64,000 nt of DNA from Streptomyces sp. CB01635 (GCF_002803065.1 NZ_NNBL01000002.1:682001-746000); one strand, 5' to 3'; positions 40,680-50,398 are shown, numbered from the stretch's first letter. Notes: a model not told the origin generated them from the sequence alone. Numbers and translations: made by a program.

Positions 40680-41438
40680 AAATACGTCGGCGAGGCTCGG
40701 GAGGCCCCCCAGGGGGCCCCGCAGGAGGAGATCGCGACCGGTGAGCGTTCGACACGCAACCGGGTCGCCCGCTCCATCCTGGACCACGGCCCGTCCACCG
40801 TCGCCGATCTGGCCGGCCGCCTCGGCCTCACCCAGGCCGCTGTGCGCCGCCATCTCGACGCGCTGGCCGCCGACGAGGTCGTCGAAGCACGTGAACAGAA
40901 GATCTACGGAGCCCGTACGCGCGGCCGTCCCGCCAAGGTGTTCGCCCTGACGGACTGCGGCCGGGACGCCTTCGACCAGTCGTACGACAAGCTCGCCGCC
41001 GACGCCCTGCGCTGGATCGCGCAGCGCGAGGGAGGCGAGGAGGCCGTCGTCGCCTTCGCCCGCGCCAGGATCGCCGAGCAGGCCGGTGCCTACCGGGCGG
41101 CCGTCGAGTCCGCCGCTCCCGAGGAGCGCACGGAAGCCCTCGCCAAGGCCCTGAGCGCCGACGGGTACGCTGCTACGGCGCGAAGCGCACCGGTCGGCGA
41201 GCAGCTGTGTCAGCACCACTGCCCGGTCGCACACGTCGCCGAGCAGTTCCCGCAGCTGTGCGAGGCGGAGACCGAGATCTTCTCCCAGCTGCTCGGTACA
41301 CATGTGCAGCGGCTGGCCACGATCGCCCATGGCGACGGGGTGTGCACGACGTTCATTCCGAAGATCGCACCCAAGACCACCGCCACACAAAACGACACAA
41401 ACGCATCTGCAAGCACCGCCGGGAGGAACCCCGCATGA
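40677..41438 (+). CDS. sufR: Fe-S cluster-sensing repressor SufR
   Basis: 253-residue regulator. N-terminal winged helix: [41 protein letters not shown], followed by wing residues [10 protein letters not shown]. The C-terminal part has three cysteines of the sensor cluster pattern, [21 protein letters not shown], which fits an Fe-S ligand set. SufR represses the suf genes when its cluster is intact. The GTG at 40677 is chosen because the promoter places transcription start there; an upstream GTG (40605) precedes the promoter. Overlaps sufB by four bases (ATGA), so it is the first gene of the suf operon. Confidence 0.93.
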   Translation: MKYVGEAREAPQGAPQEEIATGERSTRNRVARSILDHGPSTVADLAGRLGLTQAAVRRHLDALAADEVVEAREQKIYGARTRGRPAKVFALTDCGRDAFDQSYDKLAADALRWIAQREGGEEAVVAFARARIAEQAGAYRAAVESAAPEERTEALAKALSADGYAATARSAPVGEQLCQHHCPVAHVAEQFPQLCEAETEIFSQLLGTHVQRLATIAHGDGVCTTFIPKIAPKTTATQNDTNASASTAGRNPA

Positions 41439-42859
41439 CGCTCCCTATCGAGGAGACTGCCCACCCCGAGCTCGAGGGTCTGGGCAAGTACGAATACGGC
41501 TGGGCCGACTCCGACGCCGCCGGTGCCTCTGCCAAGCGGGGCATCAACGAGGACGTCGTCCGCGACATCTCGGCCAAGAAGTCCGAGCCGGAGTGGATGA
41601 CCAAGCTCCGCCTCAAGGGCCTGCGCCTCTTCGACAAGAAGCCCATGCCCAACTGGGGCTCGGACCTGTCGGGCATCGACTTCGACAACATCAAGTACTT
41701 CGTGCGGTCCACCGAGAAGCAGGCCCAGTCCTGGGAGGACCTGCCCGAGGACATCAAGAACACGTACGACAAGCTCGGCATCCCCGAGGCGGAGAAGCAG
41801 CGCCTCGTCGCCGGTGTCGCGGCCCAGTACGAGTCCGAGGTCGTCTACCACCAGATCCGCGAGGACCTGGAGGAGCAGGGCGTCATCTTCCTGGACACCG
41901 ACACGGCCCTGAAGGAGCACCCGGAGCTCTTCAAGGAGTACTTCGGCACGGTCATCCCGGTCGGCGACAACAAGTTCGCGTCGCTGAACTCGGCCGTGTG
42001 GTCCGGCGGATCCTTCATCTACGTCCCCAAGGGCGTGCAGGTCGAGATCCCCCTCCAGGCCTACTTCCGTATCAACACGGAGAACATGGGCCAGTTCGAG
42101 CGGACGCTGATCATCGTCGACGAGGGTGCGTACGTCCACTACGTCGAGGGCTGCACGGCGCCGATCTACCAGTCGGACTCCCTGCACTCCGCGGTGGTCG
42201 AGATCATCGTGAAGAAGGGCGCCCGCTGCCGTTACACGACCATCCAGAACTGGTCGAACAACGTCTACAACCTGGTCACCAAGCGCGCCGTGGCGTACGA
42301 GGGCGCGACCATGGAGTGGATCGACGGCAACATCGGCTCCAAGGTCACCATGAAGTACCCGGCCGTCTACCTGATGGGCGAGCACGCCAAGGGCGAGACC
42401 CTGTCCATCGCCTTCGCGGGCGAGGGGCAGCACCAGGACGCCGGCTCCAAGATGGTCCACATGGCGCCGAACACCTCCTCCAACATCGTGTCGAAGTCGG
42501 TGGCCCGTGGCGGCGGCCGTACCTCGTACCGCGGTCTGGTCGAGATCGGTGAGGGTGCCCACGGCTCCAAGTCGAACGTGCTGTGCGACGCGCTGCTCGT
42601 CGACACGATCTCCCGCTCCGACACGTACCCGTACGTCGACGTCCGCGAGGACGACGTGTCCATGGGTCACGAGGCGACGGTCTCCAAGGTCTCCGACGAC
42701 CAGCTCTTCTACCTGATGAGCCGCGGTATGACGGAGTTCGAGGCGATGGCGATGATCGTGCGCGGCTTCGTCGAGCCGATCGCGAAGGAGCTGCCGATGG
42801 AGTACGCCCTCGAACTCAACCGGCTGATCGAGCTGCAGATGGAAGGTGCGGTCGGCTGA
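41435..42859 (+). CDS. sufB: Fe-S cluster assembly protein SufB
   Basis: 474-residue scaffold of the SufBCD complex on which Fe-S clusters are built. The right-handed beta-helix core has [37 protein letters not shown] (conserved Cys), [23 protein letters not shown], and C-terminal helix [24 protein letters not shown] that meets SufD/SufC. GGGAGG lies nine bases before the ATG. Confidence 0.98.
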   Translation: MTLPIEETAHPELEGLGKYEYGWADSDAAGASAKRGINEDVVRDISAKKSEPEWMTKLRLKGLRLFDKKPMPNWGSDLSGIDFDNIKYFVRSTEKQAQSWEDLPEDIKNTYDKLGIPEAEKQRLVAGVAAQYESEVVYHQIREDLEEQGVIFLDTDTALKEHPELFKEYFGTVIPVGDNKFASLNSAVWSGGSFIYVPKGVQVEIPLQAYFRINTENMGQFERTLIIVDEGAYVHYVEGCTAPIYQSDSLHSAVVEIIVKKGARCRYTTIQNWSNNVYNLVTKRAVAYEGATMEWIDGNIGSKVTMKYPAVYLMGEHAKGETLSIAFAGEGQHQDAGSKMVHMAPNTSSNIVSKSVARGGGRTSYRGLVEIGEGAHGSKSNVLCDALLVDTISRSDTYPYVDVREDDVSMGHEATVSKVSDDQLFYLMSRGMTEFEAMAMIVRGFVEPIAKELPMEYALELNRLIELQMEGAVG

Positions 42860-42920
42860 CCCGCCGCCCGAAAAGCAGCCGCCAGATTTCTTGACGTAGG
42901 AAGAGAGCACAACGACAGCC

Positions 42921-44099
42921 ATGGCTGAGGCTCAGAACATCCCGGTGGGTTCCACCACCTCCGGCTCGATCGCGGTGGCCGCGGAGTCGACCGTCGCCAC
43001 GCGCATGAGCGCGCCCCCGTCCTACGACGTCGCGGACTTCCCGGTCCCGCACGGCCGTGAGGAGGAGTGGCGGTTCACGCCGCTCGAGCGGCTGCGCGGC
43101 CTGCACGACGGGACGGCGGTCGCCCAGGGCGGCCTCCGCGTCGAGGTGACCGCCCCCGCGGGCGTCACCCAGGAGACCGTCGGGCGCGACGACGCCCGCG
43201 TCGGCAAGGCCGGCAAGCCGGTGGACCGCGTCGCCGCCCAGGCGTTCTCGTCCTTCGAGAAGGCCTCGGTCGTGTCCGTCCCCAAGGAGACGGTGCTCAC
43301 GGAGCCCATTCGCATCGCTGTGCACGGCGAGGGCGGTACGGCCTTCGCGCACCAGGTCATCGAGCTCGGCGCGTTCGCCGAGGCCGTGGTGGTCATCGAC
43401 CACACCGGTGACGCGGTGCTCGCCGCCAACGTCGACTACATCCTGGGCGACGGCGCCAAGCTGACCGTCGTCTCCGTGCAGGACTGGGACGAGAAGGCCG
43501 TCCACGTCGCGCAGCACAACGCGCTGATCGGCCGCGACGCCTCCTTCAAGTCCGTCGTCGTCACCTTCGGCGGTGACCTCGTCCGCCTGCACCCGCGCGT
43601 CAACTACGCGGGCAGCGGCGGCGAGGCCGAGCTGCTCGGCCTGTACGTCACCGACGCCGGCCAGCACCAGGAGCACCGCCTCCTGGTCGACCACGCGGCC
43701 CCGCACTGCAAGTCGAACGTCGCCTACAAGGGCGCGCTCCAGGGCCAGGACGCGCACGCCGTCTGGATCGGCGACGTCCTCATCGAGGCCACCGCCGAGG
43801 GCACCGACACGTACGAGCTGAATCGCAACCTCGTGCTGACCGACGGCGCCCGGGTGGACTCGGTCCCGAACCTGGAGATCGAGACCGGCGAGATCGTCGG
43901 CGCGGGCCACGCCTCGGCGACCGGCCGCTTCGACGACGAGCAGCTCTTCTACCTGCGCTCGCGCGGTATCCCGGCCGACGAGGCCCGTCGCCTGGTGGTC
44001 CGCGGCTTCTTCGCCGAGCTCGTCCAGCAGATCGGTCTGCCGGACGTCCAGGAGCGCCTGCTCGCCAAGATCGAGGCCGAGCTGGAGGCTTCCGTCTGA
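42921..44099 (+). CDS. sufD: Fe-S cluster assembly protein SufD
   Basis: 392-residue partner of SufB in the SufBC2D scaffold. N-terminal PHGREEEWRFTPLERLRGLH, central beta-helix (DHTGDAVLAANVDYILGDGAKLTVVSVQDWD), LLVDHAAPHCKSNVAYKGALQ with the conserved His, and C-terminal SRGIPADEARRLVVRGFFAELVQQI. Starts 61 bases after sufB and ends on the first base of the next ATG (TGATG). Confidence 0.97.
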   Translation: MAEAQNIPVGSTTSGSIAVAAESTVATRMSAPPSYDVADFPVPHGREEEWRFTPLERLRGLHDGTAVAQGGLRVEVTAPAGVTQETVGRDDARVGKAGKPVDRVAAQAFSSFEKASVVSVPKETVLTEPIRIAVHGEGGTAFAHQVIELGAFAEAVVVIDHTGDAVLAANVDYILGDGAKLTVVSVQDWDEKAVHVAQHNALIGRDASFKSVVVTFGGDLVRLHPRVNYAGSGGEAELLGLYVTDAGQHQEHRLLVDHAAPHCKSNVAYKGALQGQDAHAVWIGDVLIEATAEGTDTYELNRNLVLTDGARVDSVPNLEIETGEIVGAGHASATGRFDDEQLFYLRSRGIPADEARRLVVRGFFAELVQQIGLPDVQERLLAKIEAELEASV

Positions 44100-44431
44100 T
44101 GGCCTTCGACCGTGCCCGGTTCACCCGGGCCTGCGGATTGAGCGAGCTGGAGGAGGACACCCCGAAACGGGTGGAACTCGACGGCACGCCGGTCTCGGTC
44201 GTCTACACCGAGGGCGAGGTGTTCGCGATCAACGACATCTGCTCGCACGCGAACGTGTCGCTCTCCGAGGGCGAGGTGGAGGACTGCCAGATCGAGTGCT
44301 GGCTGCACGGCTCCGCGTTCGACCTCCGCACCGGTAAGCCGTCCGGCCTTCCCGCGACGCGCCCCGTCCCCGTTTACCCCGTACAGATCGAAGGGGACGA
44401 CGTGCTCGTCTCCCTCTCCCAGGAGTCCTGA
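44099..44431 (+). CDS. Rieske-type ferredoxin within the suf operon
   Basis: 110-residue non-heme oxygenase-type [2Fe-2S] ferredoxin. Ligands: CSHANVSLSEGEVEDCQIECWLHG contains C-x-H and C-x-x-H. It resembles ferredoxin subunits of dioxygenases, but no oxygenase is nearby. Its place between sufD and sufC in actinobacteria suggests a role in electron supply or cluster handling for the Suf machinery; this is inference. Start/stop overlaps on the 5' side and 7 bases to sufC show it is co-translated. Confidence 0.92.
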   Translation: MAFDRARFTRACGLSELEEDTPKRVELDGTPVSVVYTEGEVFAINDICSHANVSLSEGEVEDCQIECWLHGSAFDLRTGKPSGLPATRPVPVYPVQIEGDDVLVSLSQES

Positions 44432-44438
44432 GGCACCC

Positions 44439-45203
44439 ATGGCAACGCTTGAAATCAAGGACCTGCACGTCACCGTCGAGGCCGACAACTCCACCAAGGA
44501 GATCCTCAAGGGCGTCGACCTGACCGTGAAGCAGGGCGAGACGCACGCCATCATGGGCCCGAACGGCTCCGGCAAGTCGACCCTCGCCTACTCCATCGCG
44601 GGTCACCCCAAGTACACGATCACCCAGGGCACCGTCACCCTCGACGGCGAGGACGTCCTCGAGATGTCCGTCGACGAGCGCGCCCGCGCCGGCATGTTCC
44701 TCGCCATGCAGTACCCGGTCGAGGTCCCCGGCGTCTCGGTCTCCAACTTCCTGCGCACCTCGGCCACCGCGATCCGCGGCGAGGCCCCCAAGCTGCGCAC
44801 GTGGGTCAAGGAGGTCAAGACCGCGATGGAGCAGCTCCAGATGGACCCTGCCTTCGCCGAGCGCAACGTGAACGAGGGCTTCTCCGGCGGCGAGAAGAAG
44901 CGCCACGAGATCCTCCAGATGGAGCTCCTCAAGCCGAAGATCGCGATCCTCGACGAGACCGACTCCGGCCTCGACGTCGACGCGCTGCGCCAGGTCTCCG
45001 AGGGCGTCAACCGCGTCCGCGAGACCGGCGAGGTCGGCACCCTGCTGATCACGCACTACACGCGCATCCTGCGCTACATCAAGCCGGACTTCGTCCACGT
45101 CTTCTCGCAGGGCAGGATCGTCGAGTCCGGCGGCCCCGAGCTCGCCGACAAGCTCGAGGCCGAGGGCTACGAGGCATACACGAAGGGCGGCGCATCCGCG
45201 TGA
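44439..45203 (+). CDS. sufC: Fe-S cluster assembly ATPase SufC
   Basis: 254-residue soluble ABC ATPase powering the SufB-SufD scaffold. Walker A GPNGSGKSTLAY (near 37-48), Q-loop AMQYPVEVPGVSVSNFLR, signature FSGGEKKRHEIL, Walker B IAILDETDSGLD and H-loop LLITHYTRILRYI. The TGA overlaps the sufS GTG. Confidence 0.98.
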   Translation: MATLEIKDLHVTVEADNSTKEILKGVDLTVKQGETHAIMGPNGSGKSTLAYSIAGHPKYTITQGTVTLDGEDVLEMSVDERARAGMFLAMQYPVEVPGVSVSNFLRTSATAIRGEAPKLRTWVKEVKTAMEQLQMDPAFAERNVNEGFSGGEKKRHEILQMELLKPKIAILDETDSGLDVDALRQVSEGVNRVRETGEVGTLLITHYTRILRYIKPDFVHVFSQGRIVESGGPELADKLEAEGYEAYTKGGASA

Positions 45204-46456
45204 CACAGCTGCCGGGCCTCCTCGACACCGAGGCGATCCGCAAGGACTTCCCGATCCTCGACCGGGTACTTCACGACGGCAAGAAGCTCGTGTACCTGGA
45301 CAACGCGGCGACCTCGCAGACGCCGCGCCAGGTCATCGACACGCTCAGTGAGTACTACGAGCAGCACAACGCCAACGTGCACCGGGGCGTGCACGTGCTC
45401 GCCGAGGAGGCCACGGCGCTGTACGAAGGTGCTCGTGACAAGGTCGCGGCCTTCATCAACGCACCGAGCCGCGACGAGGTCATCTTCACCAAGAACGCCT
45501 CCGAGTCGCTCAACCTCGTGGCGAACATGCTGGGCTGGGCCGACGAGCCCTACCGCGTGGACCACGAGACCGAGATCGTCATCACGGAGATGGAGCACCA
45601 CTCCAACATCGTGCCGTGGCAGCTGCTCTCGCAGCGCACGGGCGCGAAGCTGCGGTGGTTCGGGCTGACCGACGACGGCCGCCTCGACCTCTCCAACATC
45701 GACGAGATCATCACCGAGAAGACGAAGATCGTCTCGTTTGTTCTCGTCTCCAACATCCTGGGCACGCTCAACCCGGTCGAGGCCATCGTGCGCCGCGCCC
45801 AGGAGGTCGGCGCGCTCGTCCTCATCGACGCGTCCCAGGCCGCCCCGCACATGGTGCTCGACGTGCAGGCGCTGCAGGCCGACTTCGTGGCCTTCACCGG
45901 CCACAAGATGTGCGGCCCGACGGGCATCGGCGTCCTGTGGGGACGCCAGGAGCTCCTCGAGGACCTGCCGCCCTTCCTGGGCGGCGGCGAGATGATCGAG
46001 ACCGTCTCCATGCACTCGTCGACGTACGCGCCGGCGCCGCACAAGTTCGAGGCGGGCACGCCCCCGATCGCCCAGGCCGTCGGCCTCGGCGCGGCCGTGG
46101 ACTACCTGACCTCGATCGGCATGGACAAGATCGCCCAGCATGAGCACGCGATCACCGAGTACGCGGTGAAGCGTCTCCTCGAGGTCCCGGACCTGCGGAT
46201 CATCGGCCCCACCACGGCCGAGGACCGCGGCGCCGCGATCTCGTTCACGCTCGGTGACATCCACCCGCACGACGTGGGCCAGGTCCTGGACGAGGAAGGC
46301 ATCGCGGTCCGCGTGGGTCACCACTGCGCCCGCCCCGTCTGCCTGCGCTACGGAATTCCTGCGACCACGCGAGCGTCGTTCTACCTGTACTCCACGCCCG
46401 GCGAGATCGACGCGCTGATCGACGGCCTGGAGCACGTACGGAACTTCTTCGGCTGA
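45200..46456 (+). CDS. sufS: cysteine desulfurase SufS
   Basis: 418-residue PLP enzyme that takes sulfur from cysteine. LDNAATSQTPRQVID (near 35-49), HRGVHVLAEEAT, TEMEHHSNIVPW, the PLP lysine in FTGHKMCGPTG, and the persulfide cysteine in RVGHHCARPVCLRY near residue 375, typical of group II SufS. GTG start at 45200 overlaps sufC. Hands sulfur to SufU, encoded next. Confidence 0.97.
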   Translation: MTQLPGLLDTEAIRKDFPILDRVLHDGKKLVYLDNAATSQTPRQVIDTLSEYYEQHNANVHRGVHVLAEEATALYEGARDKVAAFINAPSRDEVIFTKNASESLNLVANMLGWADEPYRVDHETEIVITEMEHHSNIVPWQLLSQRTGAKLRWFGLTDDGRLDLSNIDEIITEKTKIVSFVLVSNILGTLNPVEAIVRRAQEVGALVLIDASQAAPHMVLDVQALQADFVAFTGHKMCGPTGIGVLWGRQELLEDLPPFLGGGEMIETVSMHSSTYAPAPHKFEAGTPPIAQAVGLGAAVDYLTSIGMDKIAQHEHAITEYAVKRLLEVPDLRIIGPTTAEDRGAAISFTLGDIHPHDVGQVLDEEGIAVRVGHHCARPVCLRYGIPATTRASFYLYSTPGEIDALIDGLEHVRNFFG

Positions 46457-46472
46457 GGGGCTGGCTGGGAAC

Positions 46473-46934
46473 GTGAAGCTGGATTCGATGTACCAGGACG
46501 TCATCCTGGACCACTACAAGCACCCGCACGGGCGCGGTCTGCGCGATGGCGACGCCGAGGTGCACCACGTCAATCCGACGTGCGGCGACGAGATCACGCT
46601 GCGCGTGAAGTACGACGGCTCGACGATCAGTGACGTCTCGTACGAGGGCCAGGGCTGCTCGATCAGCCAGGCTTCGGCCTCTGTTCTGAACGAGCTGCTC
46701 GTCGGCAAGGACCTGGCCGAGGCGCAGAAGATCCAGGAAACCTTTCTGGAGCTGATGCAGTCGCGGGGCAGGATCGAGCCCGACGACGCGATGGAGGAGG
46801 TGCTGGAGGACGCGGTCGCGTTCGCCGGTGTCTCCAAGTACCCGGCCCGTGTGAAGTGCGCCCTCCTGAGCTGGATGGCGTGGAAGGACGCGACGGCCCA
46901 GGCGCTGGACGGCGCGGAAAGGAAGACGGCATGA
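46473..46934 (+). CDS. sufU: SufU sulfur-transfer protein
   Basis: 153-residue zinc-dependent sulfur acceptor that takes persulfide from SufS to SufB. Conserved cysteines in NPTCGD (Cys37), YEGQGCSISQASAS (Cys62) and RVKCALLSW (Cys129); the 19-residue insertion between them (KIQETFLELMQSRGRIEPD region) marks SufU rather than IscU. Stop overlaps the following ATG by four bases. Confidence 0.96.
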   Translation: MKLDSMYQDVILDHYKHPHGRGLRDGDAEVHHVNPTCGDEITLRVKYDGSTISDVSYEGQGCSISQASASVLNELLVGKDLAEAQKIQETFLELMQSRGRIEPDDAMEEVLEDAVAFAGVSKYPARVKCALLSWMAWKDATAQALDGAERKTA

Positions 46935-47263
46935 GCGAGACTGTGACCACGAAGCCGGCGTCCGAGGAAGAGGTCCGCGAGGCCCTCTACGACGTCGTCG
47001 ACCCCGAGCTGGGCATCGACGTCGTCAACCTCGGCCTGATCTACGGCATCCACATCGACGACGCCAACATCGCCACGATCGACATGACGCTCACGTCCGC
47101 GGCCTGCCCGCTGACCGACGTCATCGAGGACCAGGCGAAGTCGGCCACTGACGGCATCGTGAACGAGCTCCGGATCAACTGGGTCTGGATGCCGCCGTGG
47201 GGCCCGGACAAGATCACCGACGAGGGTCGCGAGCAGCTGCGTGCGCTCGGCTTCAACGTCTGA
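46931..47263 (+). CDS. sufT: SufT/MIP18-type Fe-S assembly protein (DUF59)
   Basis: 110-residue DUF59 protein with YDVVDPELGIDVVNLGLIYGI, MTLTSAACPLTD (family cysteine) and WMPPWGPDKITDEGREQLRALG. Relatives help Fe-S maturation of target proteins. Last gene of the suf operon, followed by a terminator. Confidence 0.95.
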   Translation: MSETVTTKPASEEEVREALYDVVDPELGIDVVNLGLIYGIHIDDANIATIDMTLTSAACPLTDVIEDQAKSATDGIVNELRINWVWMPPWGPDKITDEGREQLRALGFNV

Positions 47264-47290
47264 TCGCTCCCTCCGGTTCGTCACACCCGT

Positions 47291-47323
47291 ACGGCCCCCT
47301 GTGCTCCCGGCACGGGGGGCCGT
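47291..47323 (+). terminator. terminator of the suf operon
   Basis: 14-bp stem (ACGGCCCCCTGTGC with GCACGGGGGGCCGT, one G-U) and a 5-base loop. Confidence 0.85.
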
Positions 47324-47420
47324 GCTGTCTGGTGTTCGCTCCCGGGTCGCGGTGCGTACGCCTGTAGTTGGCCCACGTGGCCGAAGGTTCTCGTCGACAC
47401 CCGCCCGATGAGAGGCCCTC

Positions 47421-48815
47421 ATGCAGCACTTCCTTCCCACGTCCCGCCGCAGAGCCGTCGCCGTCACGGGCGGAGTGCTCACGCTGGCCCTCGCGGGGCT
47501 CAACAGCCCGGCGGGCGCGGCGAGTTACGGGACGCCGACGATCGCACTCTCCGCCTCGTACGTCTCCGGGGCGGTCGGCGCCACGGGTGACCCCGTCGTG
47601 ACCGTCACCGTCGGCCAGAGCGGCGCCGACGCGTCGGCGCTGGCCGTGGCCGCGTCCGCGAGCAGCAAGTCGTCCGTCGCCGGCACCGGGAACGTCACCG
47701 TCACCGGGTCGGGCGCCACCCGGCAGGTGTCCGTCGCCGCGCAGGGCCGTGGCTACACCGACCTCACCCTCAAGGTGACCGGCGTGGACGGCAAGACCGC
47801 CACCAAGACGCTGCACTACGCCGCTTCGGCCGCCGTGCAACAGGGCCCCGACACCCGCTACTTCACGGGTTCCAGCGACGCGTCCGCCGCTGTCGACGCG
47901 GGCGGCGGCTACGTCCTCGTCGCCGACGACGAGTCCAACGTCCTGCGCCTCTACAGCGGTTCGGTCTCCGGCGCGCCCGTGAAGACCTGGGACTTCAGCT
48001 CGCAGCTCGGGGTGACCAAGGAGGTCGACATCGAGGGCGCCACGCGCGTCGGCGACACGATCTACTGGACCGGGTCCCTCGGCAACAACAAGGACGGCGA
48101 GTACAAGACCCCCCGGAACACGGTCTTCACGACCACTGTGAGCGGCAGCGGGGCCGCGACGCAGCTGTCGTACGGCAAGGCGTACAAGAAGCTGCGGGAC
48201 GACCTGGTCGCGTGGGACGAGGCGAACGGGGACCGCTACGGGTTCGCCGCCGGCACCGAGGACGGGCAGGTGCCCAAGCAGGTCGACGGGTTCAACGTCG
48301 AGGGCCTCGAATTCGCGCCCGGGTCGACCAGCACCGCGTACATCGGGTTCCGCGCGCCGCTCGTGCCGCCGGAGGACGGGGGCAAGGCGCTCATCGTGCC
48401 CGTCACCAACTTCGACAAGGTCGTGGCCAGCGGGACGAAGCCCGTGTTCGGGACGCCCGTCGAGCTGGACCTCGGCGGGCTCTCCGTGCGCGACATCCGC
48501 AAGAACGCCGCGAACCAGTACCTGATCGTGGCCGGCAGCTGGGCCGCCGACGACAACTCCGACCCGTACGCCCTGTACCAGTGGGACGGCGTCGCGGGAC
48601 ACGCGCCGGTCAAGCGGATGGACCTGCCGACGAGCGACCCCGGCGGCTGGGAGGCCGTGGTGAGCGTGCCCGACCTGACGCAGTCCGGCGCCCGCGCGCA
48701 GCTCCTGACCGACAACGGCTCCGCCGACCTCTACGGCGACGGCACCGAGGCCAAGGACCTCACGCACCCGGAGTGGAAGAAGTCCAGGGCCGCCTGGTTC
48801 GGCGTCACCGACTAG
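47421..48815 (+). CDS. secreted DUF3616-like beta-propeller protein
   Basis: 464-residue exported protein. A Tat-like signal (TSRRRAVAVTGGVLTLALAGL, cleaved after AGA near residue 34) is followed by a Ser/Thr/Val-rich Ig-like segment (about 40-130), then a domain with repeated strand motifs (GSSDASAAVDAGGGYVLVADDE; EVDIEGATRVGDTIYWTGSLG; VEGLEFAPGSTSTAYIGFRAPL; DDNSDPYALYQWDG), resembling DUF3616/phytase-like propellers. Catalytic role unknown. ATG with GAGAGG upstream; own terminator with T run. Confidence 0.8.
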   Translation: MQHFLPTSRRRAVAVTGGVLTLALAGLNSPAGAASYGTPTIALSASYVSGAVGATGDPVVTVTVGQSGADASALAVAASASSKSSVAGTGNVTVTGSGATRQVSVAAQGRGYTDLTLKVTGVDGKTATKTLHYAASAAVQQGPDTRYFTGSSDASAAVDAGGGYVLVADDESNVLRLYSGSVSGAPVKTWDFSSQLGVTKEVDIEGATRVGDTIYWTGSLGNNKDGEYKTPRNTVFTTTVSGSGAATQLSYGKAYKKLRDDLVAWDEANGDRYGFAAGTEDGQVPKQVDGFNVEGLEFAPGSTSTAYIGFRAPLVPPEDGGKALIVPVTNFDKVVASGTKPVFGTPVELDLGGLSVRDIRKNAANQYLIVAGSWAADDNSDPYALYQWDGVAGHAPVKRMDLPTSDPGGWEAVVSVPDLTQSGARAQLLTDNGSADLYGDGTEAKDLTHPEWKKSRAAWFGVTD

Positions 48816-48828
48816 TCCGCGGGCGTGG

Positions 48829-48857
48829 AGCGGGCCTGCCCGTGCAGGCCCGCTTTT
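48829..48857 (+). terminator. intrinsic terminator after the DUF3616-like gene
   Basis: AGCGGGCCTGC / GCAGGCCCGCT, 11 bp, CCGT loop, immediately followed by TTT. Confidence 0.88.
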
Positions 48858-48882
48858 CTGGTGTCAGGTCCTCGACCGGAAG

Positions 48883-49965
48883 CTAGGCGTCGGACCGGGA
48901 GGCGAGCTCCAGGGTGTGGGCGAGGCCCTCCCTGCGGATGCGCTGGTCGATGTAGAGCAGCGCGGTGACCAGCGGCAGGAACACCGAACTCACCAGCTGC
49001 ACCAGCAGGTTGGCGATCATGGACAGGGCCATGACGAAGCCCAGCTGCGGCAGCATCGCCTCGAACACGTCGGACGCGCTCTGACCCGGCTCGTACGCCT
49101 GCGGCGTCGTGTCGGGCATCGCGATCTGGAGCGGCACCCGCACCGCGAGCGACACCACCATCATGATCGCGCCGGCCAGCAGGGAGATGCCGAACGTGCG
49201 CCACCAGGCGCCCCGCACGAGCCGCGCCGAGCGGCGCAGCGCCTGGATCGGCCCGGCCTCCTCGAGCGTGGCGGCCGCCGGGCCGAACATGAACAGGACG
49301 TAGACCCAGACCACGAGCGGCGCCGTCACCGCCATGAGCAGGAACAGCACGCCGACCGGCGCGAGCGACTGCGTGAGCAGCATGACGAAGATCGACACGA
49401 AGAACGCCACGGCCAGGCCCGCCGGAATCAGCGCGATCAGGCCCATCAGCAGGCCCACGCCGAGCACGGAAGGCGTGCGGGACCAGGCGCGCCGCCACAC
49501 CGCCCCGAAGCGTGCGGGACGGCCGAGCACCGCCTCGCGCAGCACCACGGTGCACGCGGACTGGATGAACGCCGTGCCGGCCGTGAGCGCCAGCATGCCG
49601 ACGGCCCACACCACGCCGAACGCGGTGAAAACCGGCCGCGCGTGGCTCCACTCGAACTCGGTGTGCCGGTCCAGGAGCGCCCGCACGTCGTCCGAGACGG
49701 CCGCGTAGGCGAGCGCCAGCGCCCCCGCCACGAGCGCGGCGAGCACCACGTACACGATGAGGACGGTGCCGAACAGCGGCTTCGCGTGGCGGCGCATCGT
49801 CGTGAAGGCACCGCCGAGTATCCGGTCGGCGCCGAGCGGGGCGAGCGGGATGACGCCGGGCTGCGGCGGGGGCGGCGGCCACGCACCCCAGCCGTAACCG
49901 CCAGGTCCGTATCCAGGCCCGTATCCGGGCCCCTGGCCAGGGCCCTGTCCCCACATGTCCGTCAT
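48883..49965 (-). CDS. polytopic membrane protein, GPDPase-membrane-domain-like
   Basis: 360-residue protein. The first 40 residues are Gly/Tyr/Pro-rich (GQGPGYGPGYGPGGYG, then PPPPPQPG), then about six membrane helices (LIVYVVLAALVAGALALAY; TAFGVVWAVGMLALTAGTAF; LGVGLLMGLIALIPAGLAVAFF; FLLMAVTAPLVVWVYVLFMF; ISLLAGAIMMVVSLAV; MALSMIANLLVQLVSSVFL), with an EEAGPIQALRRSARLVRG loop typical of actinobacterial glycerophosphodiester-phosphodiesterase membrane-domain proteins. No catalytic domain is attached; function unknown. The ATG at 49965 (TDMWGQGPG) is taken over a longer frame. Confidence 0.8.
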   Translation of the reverse strand: MTDMWGQGPGQGPGYGPGYGPGGYGWGAWPPPPPQPGVIPLAPLGADRILGGAFTTMRRHAKPLFGTVLIVYVVLAALVAGALALAYAAVSDDVRALLDRHTEFEWSHARPVFTAFGVVWAVGMLALTAGTAFIQSACTVVLREAVLGRPARFGAVWRRAWSRTPSVLGVGLLMGLIALIPAGLAVAFFVSIFVMLLTQSLAPVGVLFLLMAVTAPLVVWVYVLFMFGPAAATLEEAGPIQALRRSARLVRGAWWRTFGISLLAGAIMMVVSLAVRVPLQIAMPDTTPQAYEPGQSASDVFEAMLPQLGFVMALSMIANLLVQLVSSVFLPLVTALLYIDQRIRREGLAHTLELASRSDA

Positions 49966-50037
49966 CTCGCCGCACTCCCAGGAGTAGTTCGTCCCTGTGG
50001 CCCCCCACAGTGATCGCGACACGATAGCCCGACCGTG

Positions 50038-50077
50038 CTATGTACGCCCGTACACAACGTTGCGTACACTCGTACAC
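50038..50077 (+). promoter_or_regulatory. operator-like repeats upstream of the SMR gene
   Basis: An inverted repeat TGTACG-CC-CGTACA (50041-50054) and three copies of CGTACAC (50049, 50063, 50071) fill the 40 bases before the ATG. TATGTA (50039-50044) may be a -10. It is probably the binding site of the TetR regulator encoded just downstream. Confidence 0.6.
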
Positions 50078-50398
50078 ATGGGATATGTACTGCTCTCCGG
50101 CGCCATCATGGCGGAAGTGGCCGCCACCACCGCCATGAAGTACAGCGAGGGATTCAGCAGGCTCTGGCCCTCCCTGATCACCGTCTCCGGCTATCTGATC
50201 GCGTTCGCGCTGCTCGCCCAGACGCTGAAGACCGTGCAGGTCGGGACCGCGTACGCGATCTGGGCCGGCGTCGGCACGGCCGTCATCGCCGGGATAGGGA
50301 TGCTCTTCCTCGGCGAGGCGATGACCGCGGCCCGGCTCGCGGGGATCGCCCTGGTCATCGGCGGCGTGGTGCTGCTCAACCTGGGCGGCGCCCACTGA
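50078..50398 (+). CDS. small multidrug resistance (SMR) efflux protein
   Basis: 106-residue, four-helix EmrE/QacE-type proton-coupled exporter working as a dimer. The key membrane glutamate is Glu13 (AEVAATTAMKYSEGF), with the G-x-AYAIWAG motif (TAYAIWAGVGTA) and FLGEAMTAARLAGI typical of drug-type rather than Gdx-type members, although guanidinium export cannot be excluded. The TGA overlaps the tetR ATG, so the pump and its likely repressor form one operon. Confidence 0.94.
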   Translation: MGYVLLSGAIMAEVAATTAMKYSEGFSRLWPSLITVSGYLIAFALLAQTLKTVQVGTAYAIWAGVGTAVIAGIGMLFLGEAMTAARLAGIALVIGGVVLLNLGGAH

